A DNA stretch of 52,670 bases from Myxococcus dinghuensis. Its GTDB lineage: Bacteria > Myxococcota > Myxococcia > Myxococcales > Myxococcaceae. The DNA lies in the NCBI RefSeq assembly GCF_024198235.1, contig NZ_JAKCFB010000056.1, positions 1 to 52,670 on the forward strand, written 5' to 3'. Below, in pieces: positions 1 through 10,200 of the stretch (position 1 is its first letter; the number at the start of each line of letters is the position of its first letter). Below the pieces are notes generated by a model. The model had not been told where the DNA came from and did not search any database. It saw only the letters and a program-made list of their open reading frames with translations. Made by a program: the position numbers and the translations under genes.

Positions 1-1
1 C

Positions 2-2359
2 GCCGCGGCGCCCCAGCCGGTCGCGCGTCCCGCGCCGCAGCCGCAGCAGGCCGCCGCGCCCCAGCCGCAGGCCGCGCCGCAGCCTCAAGCCGCGCCCCAG
101 CCGGCGGCTCCGGTGGCCGCGGCCGCCGCCCAGGCGGGCCTGGGCCGCGAGCAGCTCTCCAAGCTGCTCACCGAGACCGACGTCTACGTGAAGTACGGAC
201 TTCACGACAAGGCGCTGGAGCACCTGCGGAAGATCTTCTCCGTCGACCCGGAGAACCTCGACGCGCACGAGAAGGCGTATCAAATCTACGTCGCGTCCGG
301 GAACACGGCGCAGGCGAGCGAGCAGCTCCTGAACGTGCTGCGCCTGTGCACGCGCAGCGCGGACTCGACGCGCGCGCAGCCCTACCTGGCGACCATCCTC
401 CAGCAGAACCCCTCGCATCCGGAGGTGCCGGCGTTCCTGTCGGTGCTGCGCGTGGAGGGGCCGGTGGCCGCGGCGCCCACGGTGAGCGTGGTGGAGTCGG
501 TGGGCGAGGACGCCATCCTCGTCGACTCGAGCGACGACGAGATCCTCGTCGCGCCGCCGCCCGAGGACGCGCTGCTGCACCCGCCGGGCGACGAGCTGGC
601 CCTGGCCACGCTGCCCTCGAGCGACTCCGACGAGGTCATCGACGACGAGGGTGACGCCACCGTCGTCAGCGAGGAGGCGCTCGTCGGCGAGGCCATCACC
701 ACCGGCGAGAACACCGTCTACGACGCGCCCGAGCCGGAGGACCTGGCCGCGGCCTCGGCGGACGAGACGCTCGTGTCCGACGACGGGCTGATGCTCACGG
801 ACGAGCCCGGCATGCTGGCCTCGGACGACGAGCCGCTCGTGTCCTCCGGCGACTACGGCGACGAGCCGATGGCGGCGCTGGGCGACGACACGGATGACGT
901 GGCCACGTCGACGTCGCTCGAGGCGTTGTCGCTCGGGGACGACGACGCGCCGCCGCCCACCATGGTGCGCGCGCCCACGCGGGCGCTGCTCCAGGAGGCC
1001 GCGCCCAACACGCGCAAGCAGCCCACCCTGCGCGAAGAGGCGCCGCTGGACGTGGATGAGATGCCCACGCGGGTGGGCATCGCGCCGCTGGATGCCGCCG
1101 CGCTCGCGGACCTCGAGGAGGAGTCGTCCGTCGAGTCCGCGGACCTGTCCTCGTTCGACGAGCCCGTCGCGCAGGAGTACCCCGGCTCCGAGATGCCGTC
1201 GCTCGGAGACTTCGAGGACGAAGAGGAGCCCACGGCCTCGCACGCCGTCGCGGTGGTGGAGGAGGTCGTCGCGGAGGCCGAGGCCGACTTCGCCGAGGCC
1301 GACTTCTCGGCGCCAGACGACGGCGTGTCCGACTTCACCGCGGTGGAGGAGCCGGAGGCCGAGCCGGAGACGCTGGACGAGCCGGAACCCGAGCCCGAGG
1401 CGGAGGCGGTGGAGTCCGCGGCCGAGGCCGGGGACGAGGAGGAGCCCGCGTCCGAGGAGTGCGACGAGGCGGCCTTCTTCCTCGACCAGGGGCTGCTCGA
1501 GGAGGCGCGGGAGATCCTCGAGACGGTGATGATCGCCTTCCCGGGCCACGCGCGCGCCGCCGAGCTGATGGAGCGGCTGGAGGCGCAGGAGGCCAGCGGC
1601 GGCGCGGAGGCGGAGGCCGAGGAGTCGCACGAGCCGTTGTCCGTGCCGTCCGTCCAGCCGGTGACCGGCGCGGAGGGCGAGCGCGACGCGTTCGACCTGG
1701 CGGCGGAGCTGGCCGGGGAGATCGACAACCTCGGCGACGACACCGCGGCGGCCGCGCCGGCGGAAGAGGACTTCCAGTATTCGGTGGAGGAGGTCTTCTC
1801 CGAGTTCAAGAAGGGCCTGGCCAAGGTGGTCAAGCCCGAGGACGTGGACACGCACTACGACCTGGGCATCGCCTACAAGGAGATGGGCCTCCTGGACGAC
1901 GCGCTCCACGAGTTCGAGGTGGCGCGCCAGGGGTGCGAAGGCACCAAGCGCGAGCTCGACTGCCTCACCATGATGGGCATGCTGCACCTGCTGCGTGGCG
2001 ACGCGCAGGCCGCGGTGCAGACCTTCCGCGACGGCCTCACGAGCACACACGCCGCGGGCGAGGCGGGCAAGGCGCTCGCCTTCGAGCTCGCGGTCGCCTG
2101 GGAGGCGGCGGGCGAGGCGGGCAAGGCGCTCTTCCACTACCAACGGGTGGCGTCGATGGACGCGAAGTACCGCGACGTGGGCGCCCAGGTGTCCCGGTTG
2201 GCCGCCATCGCGGAGCCCGAGGACGACCCGCTCCCCGCGCCGACCCCCGTGGCGGTGAATGGCTCCAAGTCTCCTGGTTCCGCGTCCGCCTCGGCGGTGA
2301 CGAATCCTCCGGTGCCAGCGGCCGGCGCGCCCAAGGCGCGCAAGGTCGGTTACGTGTAG
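2..2359 (+). CDS. TPR repeat protein, 5' end outside window (SgmX-like architecture)
   Basis: The frame is open to the left edge, so the true start lies outside the window; a GTG at 113 is internal. The visible 785 residues start with a Pro/Ala/Gln linker (PQPQAAPQ-type repeats). A first TPR block follows at about residues 46-130, with alternating helices such as HDKALEHLRKIF and a PENLDAHEKAY turn. A very long acidic, low-complexity stretch covers about 150-480. Further TPRs follow at about 486-530 and 615-740 (DTHYDLGIAYKEMGLLDDAL). TPRs are protein-interaction scaffolds. TPR/disordered/TPR layout in a myxobacterium next to an AAA ATPase recalls SgmX, the polar activator of type IV pili that binds MglA, but other TPR scaffolds would look alike. 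It ends 24 bases before the ATPase gene and heads a tight operon. Confidence 0.88.
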   Translation, partial: AAAPQPVARPAPQPQQAAAPQPQAAPQPQAAPQPAAPVAAAAAQAGLGREQLSKLLTETDVYVKYGLHDKALEHLRKIFSVDPENLDAHEKAYQIYVASGNTAQASEQLLNVLRLCTRSADSTRAQPYLATILQQNPSHPEVPAFLSVLRVEGPVAAAPTVSVVESVGEDAILVDSSDDEILVAPPPEDALLHPPGDELALATLPSSDSDEVIDDEGDATVVSEEALVGEAITTGENTVYDAPEPEDLAAASADETLVSDDGLMLTDEPGMLASDDEPLVSSGDYGDEPMAALGDDTDDVATSTSLEALSLGDDDAPPPTMVRAPTRALLQEAAPNTRKQPTLREEAPLDVDEMPTRVGIAPLDAAALADLEEESSVESADLSSFDEPVAQEYPGSEMPSLGDFEDEEEPTASHAVAVVEEVVAEAEADFAEADFSAPDDGVSDFTAVEEPEAEPETLDEPEPEPEAEAVESAAEAGDEEEPASEECDEAAFFLDQGLLEEAREILETVMIAFPGHARAAELMERLEAQEASGGAEAEAEESHEPLSVPSVQPVTGAEGERDAFDLAAELAGEIDNLGDDTAAAAPAEEDFQYSVEEVFSEFKKGLAKVVKPEDVDTHYDLGIAYKEMGLLDDALHEFEVARQGCEGTKRELDCLTMMGMLHLLRGDAQAAVQTFRDGLTSTHAAGEAGKALAFELAVAWEAAGEAGKALFHYQRVASMDAKYRDVGAQVSRLAAIAEPEDDPLPAPTPVAVNGSKSPGSASASAVTNPPVPAAGAPKARKVGYV

Positions 2360-2383
2360 TTGCCCCCGAGGTCCGGCGAGCCC

Positions 2384-3328
2384 ATGACGACCTACCTCGA
2401 CTTCTTCGACCTCACCTCGGAGCCCTTCTCCAACGCTCCGGTGAGCCGGTTCTATTACAACTCGGCGCAGCACTCGCAGGCGCTCACGCGGCTGATGCAC
2501 GCGGTGAGCTACATGAAGGGCCTGTCCATCCTCGTCGGCGACATCGGCGCGGGGAAGACGACGCTCGCCCGCCGCATGCTCGACTCGCTGCCGGAGTCCG
2601 AGTACGAGGCGGCGCTGCTGGTCATCATCCACTCCGGCATCACCGCCAACTGGCTCTTGCGGCGCATCGCCCTGCAACTGGGCGTGGAGAATCCGGCGCA
2701 GGAGAAGCTGGCGCTGCTGTCGCAGCTGTACCAGCGGCTGCTGCAGATCTACGAGTCCGGCAAGAAGGCCGTCGTCCTCATCGACGAGGCGCAGATGCTG
2801 GAGACGCGCGAACTCATGGAGGAGTTCCGCGGCCTGCTCAACCTCGAGGTGCCGGAGCGCAAGCTCATCTCCTTCGTGTTCTTCGGCCTGCCGGACATCG
2901 AGAAGAACCTGAAGCTGGACCCGCCGCTCGCCCAGCGCGTGGCCATGCGCTACAAGCTGGAGCCCTTCACCGCCGAGTCGACCGAGGCGTACATCAAGCA
3001 CCGGTTGCGGCTGGCCGGCTGCCCGCGCATGCCCTTCTCGCCGGAGGCGCTGCTCGCGGTGCACCAGCACTCGTCCGGCTCTCCGCGCGTCATCAACACG
3101 CTCTGCGACAACGCCCTGTTCGAGGCCTTCCTCGCGCGCACGGAGACGGTGTCCGACGAGCTGGTGCATCGCATCGGAAAGAACCTCGGCCTGCAGGGCA
3201 TCAACTCGTCCGTCACCCCGGCGGGCGAGGGAGCGTCCGCTCCCGCGACTTCGCTGCCGCGTGCGTCGAATAACAAGCTCGACCTCGCGGAGATCGACCG
3301 CTACCTGGAAGGGCTGGGTAAGCTCTAG
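2384..3328 (+). CDS. ExeA/GspA-type AAA ATPase
   Basis: This 314-residue cytoplasmic ATPase opens with the motif YLDFFDLTSEPFSNAP, typical of the ExeA/GspA family (AAA_22-like domain). Walker A is GDIGAGKTT at residues 52-60. Walker B is VVLIDEAQ at 130-137, followed by a sensor-like region and a C-terminal winged or lid part (SGSPRVINTLCDNAL). ExeA proteins couple ATP hydrolysis to assembly of envelope machines such as the type II secretin. Here there is no GspB or peptidoglycan-binding domain and no transmembrane segment. The ATG at 2384 was chosen because a GAGG-type ribosome site precedes it; an upstream TTG at 2360 lacks one. The gene sits five bases before the TamB-like gene, so it may energise the same envelope system or the TPR scaffold. 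Confidence 0.85.
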   Translation: MTTYLDFFDLTSEPFSNAPVSRFYYNSAQHSQALTRLMHAVSYMKGLSILVGDIGAGKTTLARRMLDSLPESEYEAALLVIIHSGITANWLLRRIALQLGVENPAQEKLALLSQLYQRLLQIYESGKKAVVLIDEAQMLETRELMEEFRGLLNLEVPERKLISFVFFGLPDIEKNLKLDPPLAQRVAMRYKLEPFTAESTEAYIKHRLRLAGCPRMPFSPEALLAVHQHSSGSPRVINTLCDNALFEAFLARTETVSDELVHRIGKNLGLQGINSSVTPAGEGASAPATSLPRASNNKLDLAEIDRYLEGLGKL

Positions 3329-3333
3329 GGGCT

Positions 3334-6300
3334 TTGGCCACACAGAGCCGCAAGGGTGCGCTCCGGGCGCTGCTGCTCGTCCTCCTCGTCTTGTCGGGGA
3401 GCGTGCTCGCGTTGCGCATGCCGGAGACCTGGGAAGTGGCCTGCACGGTGGCGCGCAGGCACCTGCCGGACGTGCTGGGGCTCGACGTCGGCATCGGCCG
3501 ATGTGAGTTGGATCCACTCGGCTCCCGCGTGCTGGTGCACGGCTTCTCGCTCTTCCTGCCGGGCACGGACACGCCCGTGGTGGCGGCGGACCTGGCGGAG
3601 GTGCAGTTCGGCTTCCTGCGGCCCCTCACGGGACGCCTGTCGCTGGCGCGCGTGAGGGCCGAGCGCCCCCGCGTGACGGTGGACCTGTCGACGCCGTCGA
3701 CGGAGCCGGCGAAGAAGTCCGAGGGTTGCTTCCTGGACCCGCTGGCGCGCGTGCGGGTGTCGGAGCTGGACATCTCCGGCGCGGAGGTGCGGCTGGCGTT
3801 GCCCGAGGGCCGGCGCGTGGAGGTGACGGACCTGGACGTGCGCTGGTCCGAGCGCTGGGGCGTCATCGAGCTGGACGCGGAGGCGCGGCACGGGCTCTTG
3901 CGGCTGGGGCCGGACGGGCGGGAGCTGGCGCTCCAGCAGTTCGTGTTCGCCGGCGGCGTGGACCCGGACGAGGCGGCGCTGGAGCTGGAGCGCGTGGAGG
4001 TGTCGCTCGACGACATCACCACCACCGTGTCCGGCCGCGTGGACTCGCTGTGCCAGCCACACCTGGCGCTGGACGCCCAGGTCTTCCTGCCCCTGCGCAC
4101 GCTGTCCCAGGCGAAGCTCCTGCCGAAGTCGGCCACCGGGCACGTGTGGAGCCGCGTGTCCATCGCCGGCAAGCCGGAGGCGCCCGCGGTGTCGCTGGAG
4201 CTGTCCGGCAGCGGGCTCGGCTACGAGCGCTTCGGCCCGGCCAACGTCACCGCGCGCCTGTCCTACGCGGGGGACGAGGTGCGCGTGGAGGAGGTGGTGG
4301 TACCGGTGGGCCCGGGCTTCGTGCGCGCCTCCGGCAAGCTGGGGCTGGGGCCGCTGTTGCCGCTGGAGGTGACGCTCAAGGCGGAGGACGCGTCGCTGGG
4401 GCGCATCCTGGACAAGGCGGGCGTGAAGGGCTCCTGGGTGGACTTCCCCGCCACGCTCGACGCGCAGTTGTCCGGCAACCTGCTGCCGCGCTTCTCGCTG
4501 TCCGGGCCCCTGGACCTGCGCACCGGCCGCTTCATCCTCGCCACGCGCGCCTTCGACGCGCCCGCCTCCGACGGGCTGGCCATCCTGGAGTTCGACAAGG
4601 GGAAGGCGCAGGCGCAGGTGCGCATCCAGTCGGACCGGGTGTCCTTCAACCACATCGTCGCGGACGCGGGACGCTCGCGCGTGCAGGGGGACGTGGGGCT
4701 GCTCCTCAACGGCGGGCTGGGCCTGGACATCCACGGGCAGGGAGACCTGGACCTGGCGGACTTCGGGCACATCGCCGGGCTGAAGTGGGCGGGGCGCGGC
4801 AGCGCGACCTACGCCATCACCGGGCCCGCGTCGCAGGTGAAGGTGGAGTCGAGCCTGTCGTTCCGCGACTTCGTCTTCTGGAACCTCGCGCTCGGCGTGT
4901 TGCAGGGGAAGCTGGGCTACCACGACGGCGTCCTGTCCTTCCCGTCCTTCACCGGCCAGAAGGGGCGCACGCAGTACTACGGCAAGGCGGCGGTGGCCTT
5001 CGGGCGGCTGCTCAACCTGCGCCTCGAGGTCAACGTCCCGCAGGGGCGGACCGAGGACCTGGTGGACGTGGTGGCGGGGTTGAGCCCGTCGCTGGCGGTG
5101 ATGCAGGGCACGCTGGGCGGCACGGCCTCCGGGCGCGTGGAGGTGGACAGCCCCGTGGAGCGGCTGGAGGGGTTGGTGGCCTTCGACGTGAAGGACACCA
5201 CGTACTACGGCCGCCGCATGGGGGACGGCGCCGCGCGCCTGCGCTTCGTGGACGGCAAGGCCATGGTGCTCGAGCGCACGGAGCTGACGGGGCCGCTGGG
5301 CCGCTCGTGGGCGGAGGGGACGCTGCTGTTCTCGGGCGGGCTCGACTACCGCTTCGGCGGCGACGGGCTGTCGCTGGCGGAGACGGTGGGGCCGGAGCTC
5401 GCCGGGCGCATGGGCATCCAGGGCACCATGGTGATGGACGGCGTGGTGTCCGGGACGTCCGACCTGCCGGTGGTGGACGTCACCTTGAAGGCGCCTCGGG
5501 TCACCTTCGCGTCGCGCAACCTGGGCGCCATGGACCTCACCGGGCGGCTGGTGGGCAAGGACTTCGAGGTCTGGGGGCGGCCCTTCCAGGACGCCAGCGG
5601 CCGGGTGAAGTTGAAGGTGCAGGACGCGTGGCCGTACGAGGCGGCGCTGTCGTTGTCCCTGCCGGAAATCCAGCCGCTCCTGCCGCAGGACCCGCTGTGG
5701 GCCGGGGTCTCCGGGGCGATGTCCGGTTCGCTCACCGCGTCCGGGCCGCTGCTGGAGCCGCTGCTGGCGCGGGTGCGCGCCACCGTGGACCGGCTCGCGC
5801 TGTCACGGGGCGAGCTGCGCGGGGAGAACGCGGGCCCCATCGCCCTGACCTACGAGAAGGAGCGGCTGGACGTGCAGCCCTTCCGCTTCGTCGGCCCCTA
5901 CGTGGACCTGAACCTCGGTGGGTGGATGACCACGCGCGGCGGCATCGGCGGGACGATGCGCGGCGGCGGGGACGTGCGGCTGATGGAGTCCCTGCTGCCG
6001 GCCATGGTGGAGCGCGCCACGGGGCGCTTCACCGTGGACGCGGAGGCCTCCGGCACGTGGGCCGCGCCCTCGCTGGTGGGGACGGCGGAGCTGCTCGACG
6101 CGCGGCTGGCGCTGCGCGACTTCCCGGTCAGCATCCGCGGCCTGTCCGGTCGGCTGGAGATGACCGGACAGCGCGTGCTGCTGGAGCACCTGCAGGGGCA
6201 GATCAACGACGGGCGCATGTCCGCGCGCGGGGACGTGCGGCTCGAGCGCTTCCTGCCGCAGCGACTGGGGCTCACCGTGCAGCTCGACGAGGTGCCCTAC

Positions 6301-7266
6301 CGGCTCACCGAGGACCTGCCGGCGACCTTCTCCGGCCTGCTCCAGGTGGTGGGGCCGCCCCGGGGCTTCACCGTCACGGGCGGCCTGGACATCGTCCGCA
6401 TGCGCTACTCGAAGGCCCTGGACGTGGAGTCGCTGCTCAAGTCGCTCCAGAAGCGCGCGCCGGTGCTCGCGTCGGCGTCGAGCGCGGCGCTGGGCGAGCA
6501 GCAGAAGCCCTGGGTCATCTGGGATGTGAACGTCCATTTCGGGGACGTGCGCGTGGACAACAACCTGGCCAAGGCGCGGATGCTCGGGGACGTGCGCCTC
6601 ACCGGGACGGACGCGCGGCCCGGCCTGCTGGGGCGGGTGGAGCTGGCGGAGGGCAGCCAGGCGTTCTTCCGCAACAACCCCTTCACCATCAGCCAGGGGC
6701 AGATGGAGTTCCAGGACGCCTCCAGCCTGGAGCCCGTCTTCGAGGTCCAGGCCCAGACGCAGGTGCGCGAGTACACGGTGAAGCTGCACGCCTTCGGCAA
6801 GCCCACCGACCCGCAGATTCTGCTGTCCTCGGAGCCCGCCCTGGTGGAAGGCGACATCGTCTCCCTGTTGACGCTGGGGTTCACCTCGTCGGACCGGGAG
6901 ACGGCGGCCTCCGCCGGCGCCGGGCTTGCGGCCGAGGCCTTCTTCAACGCGTCGGGCCTGGACCGGCAGGTCCAGCGTTTCCTCCCCAGCAATCCGGTGC
7001 TGAGGGACCTGTCTCTCCAGATTTCCACCACCTACAACGACGCCACCCGTCAGGCGGAGCCGACCGCACAACTGGAGTCGAAGTTCCTGAGCGAGCAGCT
7101 TAAGATCGGCATGACGCAACCGGTGAGTGGGCGCGGAACGCGGGCGCGCGCCGAGTACCGCTTCGACGACCGACTTTCCGCGCAGGCCCAGTGGGACAAC
7201 GAGAACACCGAAGCCTCGTTTGGCAACCTCGGGCTCGAGCTGAAGCTGAGCTGGGAGGTCGAGTAG
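3334..7266 (+). CDS. tamB: TamB-like (DUF490/AsmA-like) envelope transport protein
   Basis: The 1310-residue protein has a single N-terminal membrane anchor at about residues 10-27, followed by a long array of short beta-strand repeats typical of the bridge-forming AsmA-like family. The last ~300 residues match the TamB/DUF490 signature (for example FRNNPFTISQGQMEF and LLSSEPALVEGDIVSLLTLG). TamB spans the periplasm as a hydrophobic groove thought to move phospholipids to the outer membrane, and partners TamA. The next gene encodes an Omp85 protein, the expected partner. The start is a TTG with AGGGG five bases upstream, five bases after the ATPase stop. The length is close to E. coli TamB (1259 residues). 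Confidence 0.9.
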   Translation: MATQSRKGALRALLLVLLVLSGSVLALRMPETWEVACTVARRHLPDVLGLDVGIGRCELDPLGSRVLVHGFSLFLPGTDTPVVAADLAEVQFGFLRPLTGRLSLARVRAERPRVTVDLSTPSTEPAKKSEGCFLDPLARVRVSELDISGAEVRLALPEGRRVEVTDLDVRWSERWGVIELDAEARHGLLRLGPDGRELALQQFVFAGGVDPDEAALELERVEVSLDDITTTVSGRVDSLCQPHLALDAQVFLPLRTLSQAKLLPKSATGHVWSRVSIAGKPEAPAVSLELSGSGLGYERFGPANVTARLSYAGDEVRVEEVVVPVGPGFVRASGKLGLGPLLPLEVTLKAEDASLGRILDKAGVKGSWVDFPATLDAQLSGNLLPRFSLSGPLDLRTGRFILATRAFDAPASDGLAILEFDKGKAQAQVRIQSDRVSFNHIVADAGRSRVQGDVGLLLNGGLGLDIHGQGDLDLADFGHIAGLKWAGRGSATYAITGPASQVKVESSLSFRDFVFWNLALGVLQGKLGYHDGVLSFPSFTGQKGRTQYYGKAAVAFGRLLNLRLEVNVPQGRTEDLVDVVAGLSPSLAVMQGTLGGTASGRVEVDSPVERLEGLVAFDVKDTTYYGRRMGDGAARLRFVDGKAMVLERTELTGPLGRSWAEGTLLFSGGLDYRFGGDGLSLAETVGPELAGRMGIQGTMVMDGVVSGTSDLPVVDVTLKAPRVTFASRNLGAMDLTGRLVGKDFEVWGRPFQDASGRVKLKVQDAWPYEAALSLSLPEIQPLLPQDPLWAGVSGAMSGSLTASGPLLEPLLARVRATVDRLALSRGELRGENAGPIALTYEKERLDVQPFRFVGPYVDLNLGGWMTTRGGIGGTMRGGGDVRLMESLLPAMVERATGRFTVDAEASGTWAAPSLVGTAELLDARLALRDFPVSIRGLSGRLEMTGQRVLLEHLQGQINDGRMSARGDVRLERFLPQRLGLTVQLDEVPYRLTEDLPATFSGLLQVVGPPRGFTVTGGLDIVRMRYSKALDVESLLKSLQKRAPVLASASSAALGEQQKPWVIWDVNVHFGDVRVDNNLAKARMLGDVRLTGTDARPGLLGRVELAEGSQAFFRNNPFTISQGQMEFQDASSLEPVFEVQAQTQVREYTVKLHAFGKPTDPQILLSSEPALVEGDIVSLLTLGFTSSDRETAASAGAGLAAEAFFNASGLDRQVQRFLPSNPVLRDLSLQISTTYNDATRQAEPTAQLESKFLSEQLKIGMTQPVSGRGTRARAEYRFDDRLSAQAQWDNENTEASFGNLGLELKLSWEVE

Positions 7267-7277
7267 GCCGCGCCCTG

Positions 7278-10200
7278 GTGGCGCTGTCCCTGGTGGCGTG
7301 TGCCCTGATGGCCGGTGTCGCGCGCGCGCAGACCGGCGCGGGGCCGTCCGTGGTGGGCGTGGAGCTGCACCTGCCCAACGGCGTGGACGCGGCGGGGCTC
7401 AGCGACCTGGTGCTGGTGCGCAAGGGGCAGCACCTGTCCCCGGGGGCGGTGCGCCGCTCCGTGGAGCGGCTGTGGGCCACGGGGCGCTTCGCGGACGTGG
7501 TGGCGCGCCAGGTGGAGTCGGGGGCCGGCGTGCGGCTCGTCTTCCAGCTCACCCCCGTGTCGCGGCTGGCGCGCCTGCGCTTCGACGGCAACTCCGTGCT
7601 GACGGAAGGGGAGCTCCTGGAGGCCAGCGGCCTGCTCGAGGGCGGCCCGCTGGATTCGGAGGAGCTGGAGGGCGCGGTGTCGTCGGTGCTCCAGGCCTAC
7701 CAGCGCAAGGGCTACGACTCCGTGAAGGTGACGGCGCGGCAGGAGCCGGTGACGAACGGCATCGCGGTGCTCCTCCTCGTGGAGGAGGGCGTGCCCACCC
7801 GCGTGCGCCAGTTGAGCTTCACCGGCAGCCCCGGCGAGCCGCTGTCGCGGTTGATGGAGGTGCTGGCCCTGCGGCCCGGCGAGGTCTTCGACCGCGCGCG
7901 GCTGGAGGAGGGCCTGGAGCGGCTGAGGACGCTGCTGCGCGAGGAGGGCCACTGGCGTGCCCAGGTGGGGACCCCCACGGTGCTGGTGGAGGGGAGCGTG
8001 GCGACGGTGGCGGTGCCGCTGGCGGCGGGGCCGCGCTACTCGCTGCGCTTCCATGGCAACCGCCGCTTCCCCACCTCGTTGCTGGAGCGGGTGCTGGCGT
8101 ACGACGCCGCGGAGCCGCTCGACGAGGTGGTGGCGGGCCGGCTGGCGCGCCGCATCGAGTCCTTCTACCGCATCCGCGGCTTCCACGACGTCAGGGTGCG
8201 GCCACGGGAGGTGACGCGTCCGGACGGCGAGGTGGCGGTGCTCGCCTTCGACGTGGAGGAGGGCTCCCGGCTGCGCGTGTCCGAGGTGCGCTTCCATGGC
8301 AACACCGCGGTGGACAGCGCCACGCTGCGCGAGGTGCTGACGGAGCGCATCCGCGCGGGCGAATCGCTGCCGGAGTTGGACCTGCGCCTGGCGGACGACC
8401 CGCTGGAGGTGGAGGGGCGTCACGCGCGGTACGGTGTGTCCACGGAGCCGCCGCCGGACCCGTCCACGGTCTACGTGGAGGACGCCTGGATGGACGCCGT
8501 GGACGTGATGAACGAGTCCTACCGCGAGCGCGGCTTCCTCTCCGCGGTGGTGTCGTTCCGGGGCCTGACGGTGGACGCCCTGGCCCACACGGCCGTGGCG
8601 GACTTCGACGTGGAGGAGGGGCCGCGCGCGCGGGTGACGGAGGTCCGCTACGAGGGGCTCCCGAAGGGGATGTCCATGCCCTTCCTGCGCGTGGGCGCGC
8701 GCGTGCGCCAGGGGCTCCCGCTGAGCTTCGAGGCGGTGGAGGCGGCGCGCGTGGACCTGGAGCGCCTGCTGGGGCTGCGAGGCTACATCTTCGCGAAGGT
8801 CACCACGGAGTCCTCCGTGGGCGAGGACGGCCAGGCGGCGCGGGTGGTGTTCCGCGCGGACGCGGGGCCCCAGGTGAAGGTCGGGAAGATCCTCATCCAG
8901 GGGCTGACGCGCACGGACCCGGACCTGGTGATGGCCAACCTGGACCTGGCGGAGGGCAAGCCGCTGGTGATGGCGTCGCTGACGGACGGGCAGCGGCGGC
9001 TGGCGCGGCTGGGGGTGTTCCGGCAGGTGGACGTGGCGCTCGCGGACCCGACGCGCCGCGAGCCCTCGAAGGACATCGTCGTGTCGGTGCAGGAGCGCCC
9101 GCGCCTGGATGGCGAGGTGTCCGCGGGCTACTTCCTCGTCGACGGTCCCCGCATCGCCCTGGACACGGCCTACCGCAACCTGGACGGGCGGGGACTGAGC
9201 CTCCTGGCGCGCGGCAAGGTGAACTACGCGGGCTGGAGCGCGGATGCCCTGTCGAGGGACCGGCGCATCGCGTGCGAGCAGTCGGGTGGGTTGGCCTCCG
9301 CGGGGTGTGACGTGGAGCTCCAGGGGCTCAGCGGCCTGGGGGGACGCGGCAACCTGGCGCTCGCGCAGCCGCGCCTGCTCTTCCTGCTGCCCTTCGAGGT
9401 GGGCGCGCGCGTGGACCTGATCGGCGAGCGCGTCCACCGTCCGTCCTATGTGTCCACGCGGTTCGCCGCCGCCGCCGCGCTCGACTGGGCCGTGGCGTCC
9501 TGGTTCAACGTCTCCCTGTCGTACGAAGTGGAGAACAACCGGCTGCGCTCGCGCGCGGGCGTGCTGGAGTTGTTGAACCGCGCCGACCAGGAGCGGCTGC
9601 GCTACCCGTTCGGCGACTTCACGCTGCACTCGCTGCGGCCCTCCGTCACGCTGGACTTCCGAGACGACCCGGCCAACCCCCGCAGGGGCCTGGTGTTCGT
9701 CGGCAGCGCGGAGTTCACCCGGGGCATCCGCGTGAACCCCACGGACGTGGCGGGCAACCCCGTGTCGGCCTTCCCCATCAACGGCGTGAAGCTGTCGAGC
9801 AGCCTGAGCGGGTACGTGCCGCTCGGGCGCAGGTCGAGCCTCGCCCTGTCGGCGCGCGCGGGCACCATGGTGCCGATGGAGGATGGGGCGCAGACCATCG
9901 GCTCGAAGCTGTTCTACCTGGGCGGCTCCTCGAGCCTGCGCGGCTTCCGCGAGGACGGCGTGCTGCCCGAGGACGTGCGCGAGGCGCTGCACCAGCGCGT
10001 GCGCGACTGCCGGTCGCTCATCACCCCCTCGGGGTGCTCGGCGGAGTTGAAGGCGGTGCTGGCGGGCCAGGTGCCGGCGAGCCAGGGTGGAGAGCTCTTC
10101 ACGTTGGGCAAGGCGGAGCTGCGGCTGCCGGCGCTGACGTCGGTGGACCTGGGGCTGTTCGTGGAGGCGGGCAACCTGTGGCTGGACCGGGCGAAGTTCG

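Noticed and set aside
3726..7103. Other very long frames overlapping tamB and the Omp85 gene on both strands
   Set aside because: They are Ala/Gly/Arg/Pro-rich shadows caused by high GC, with no domain motifs.
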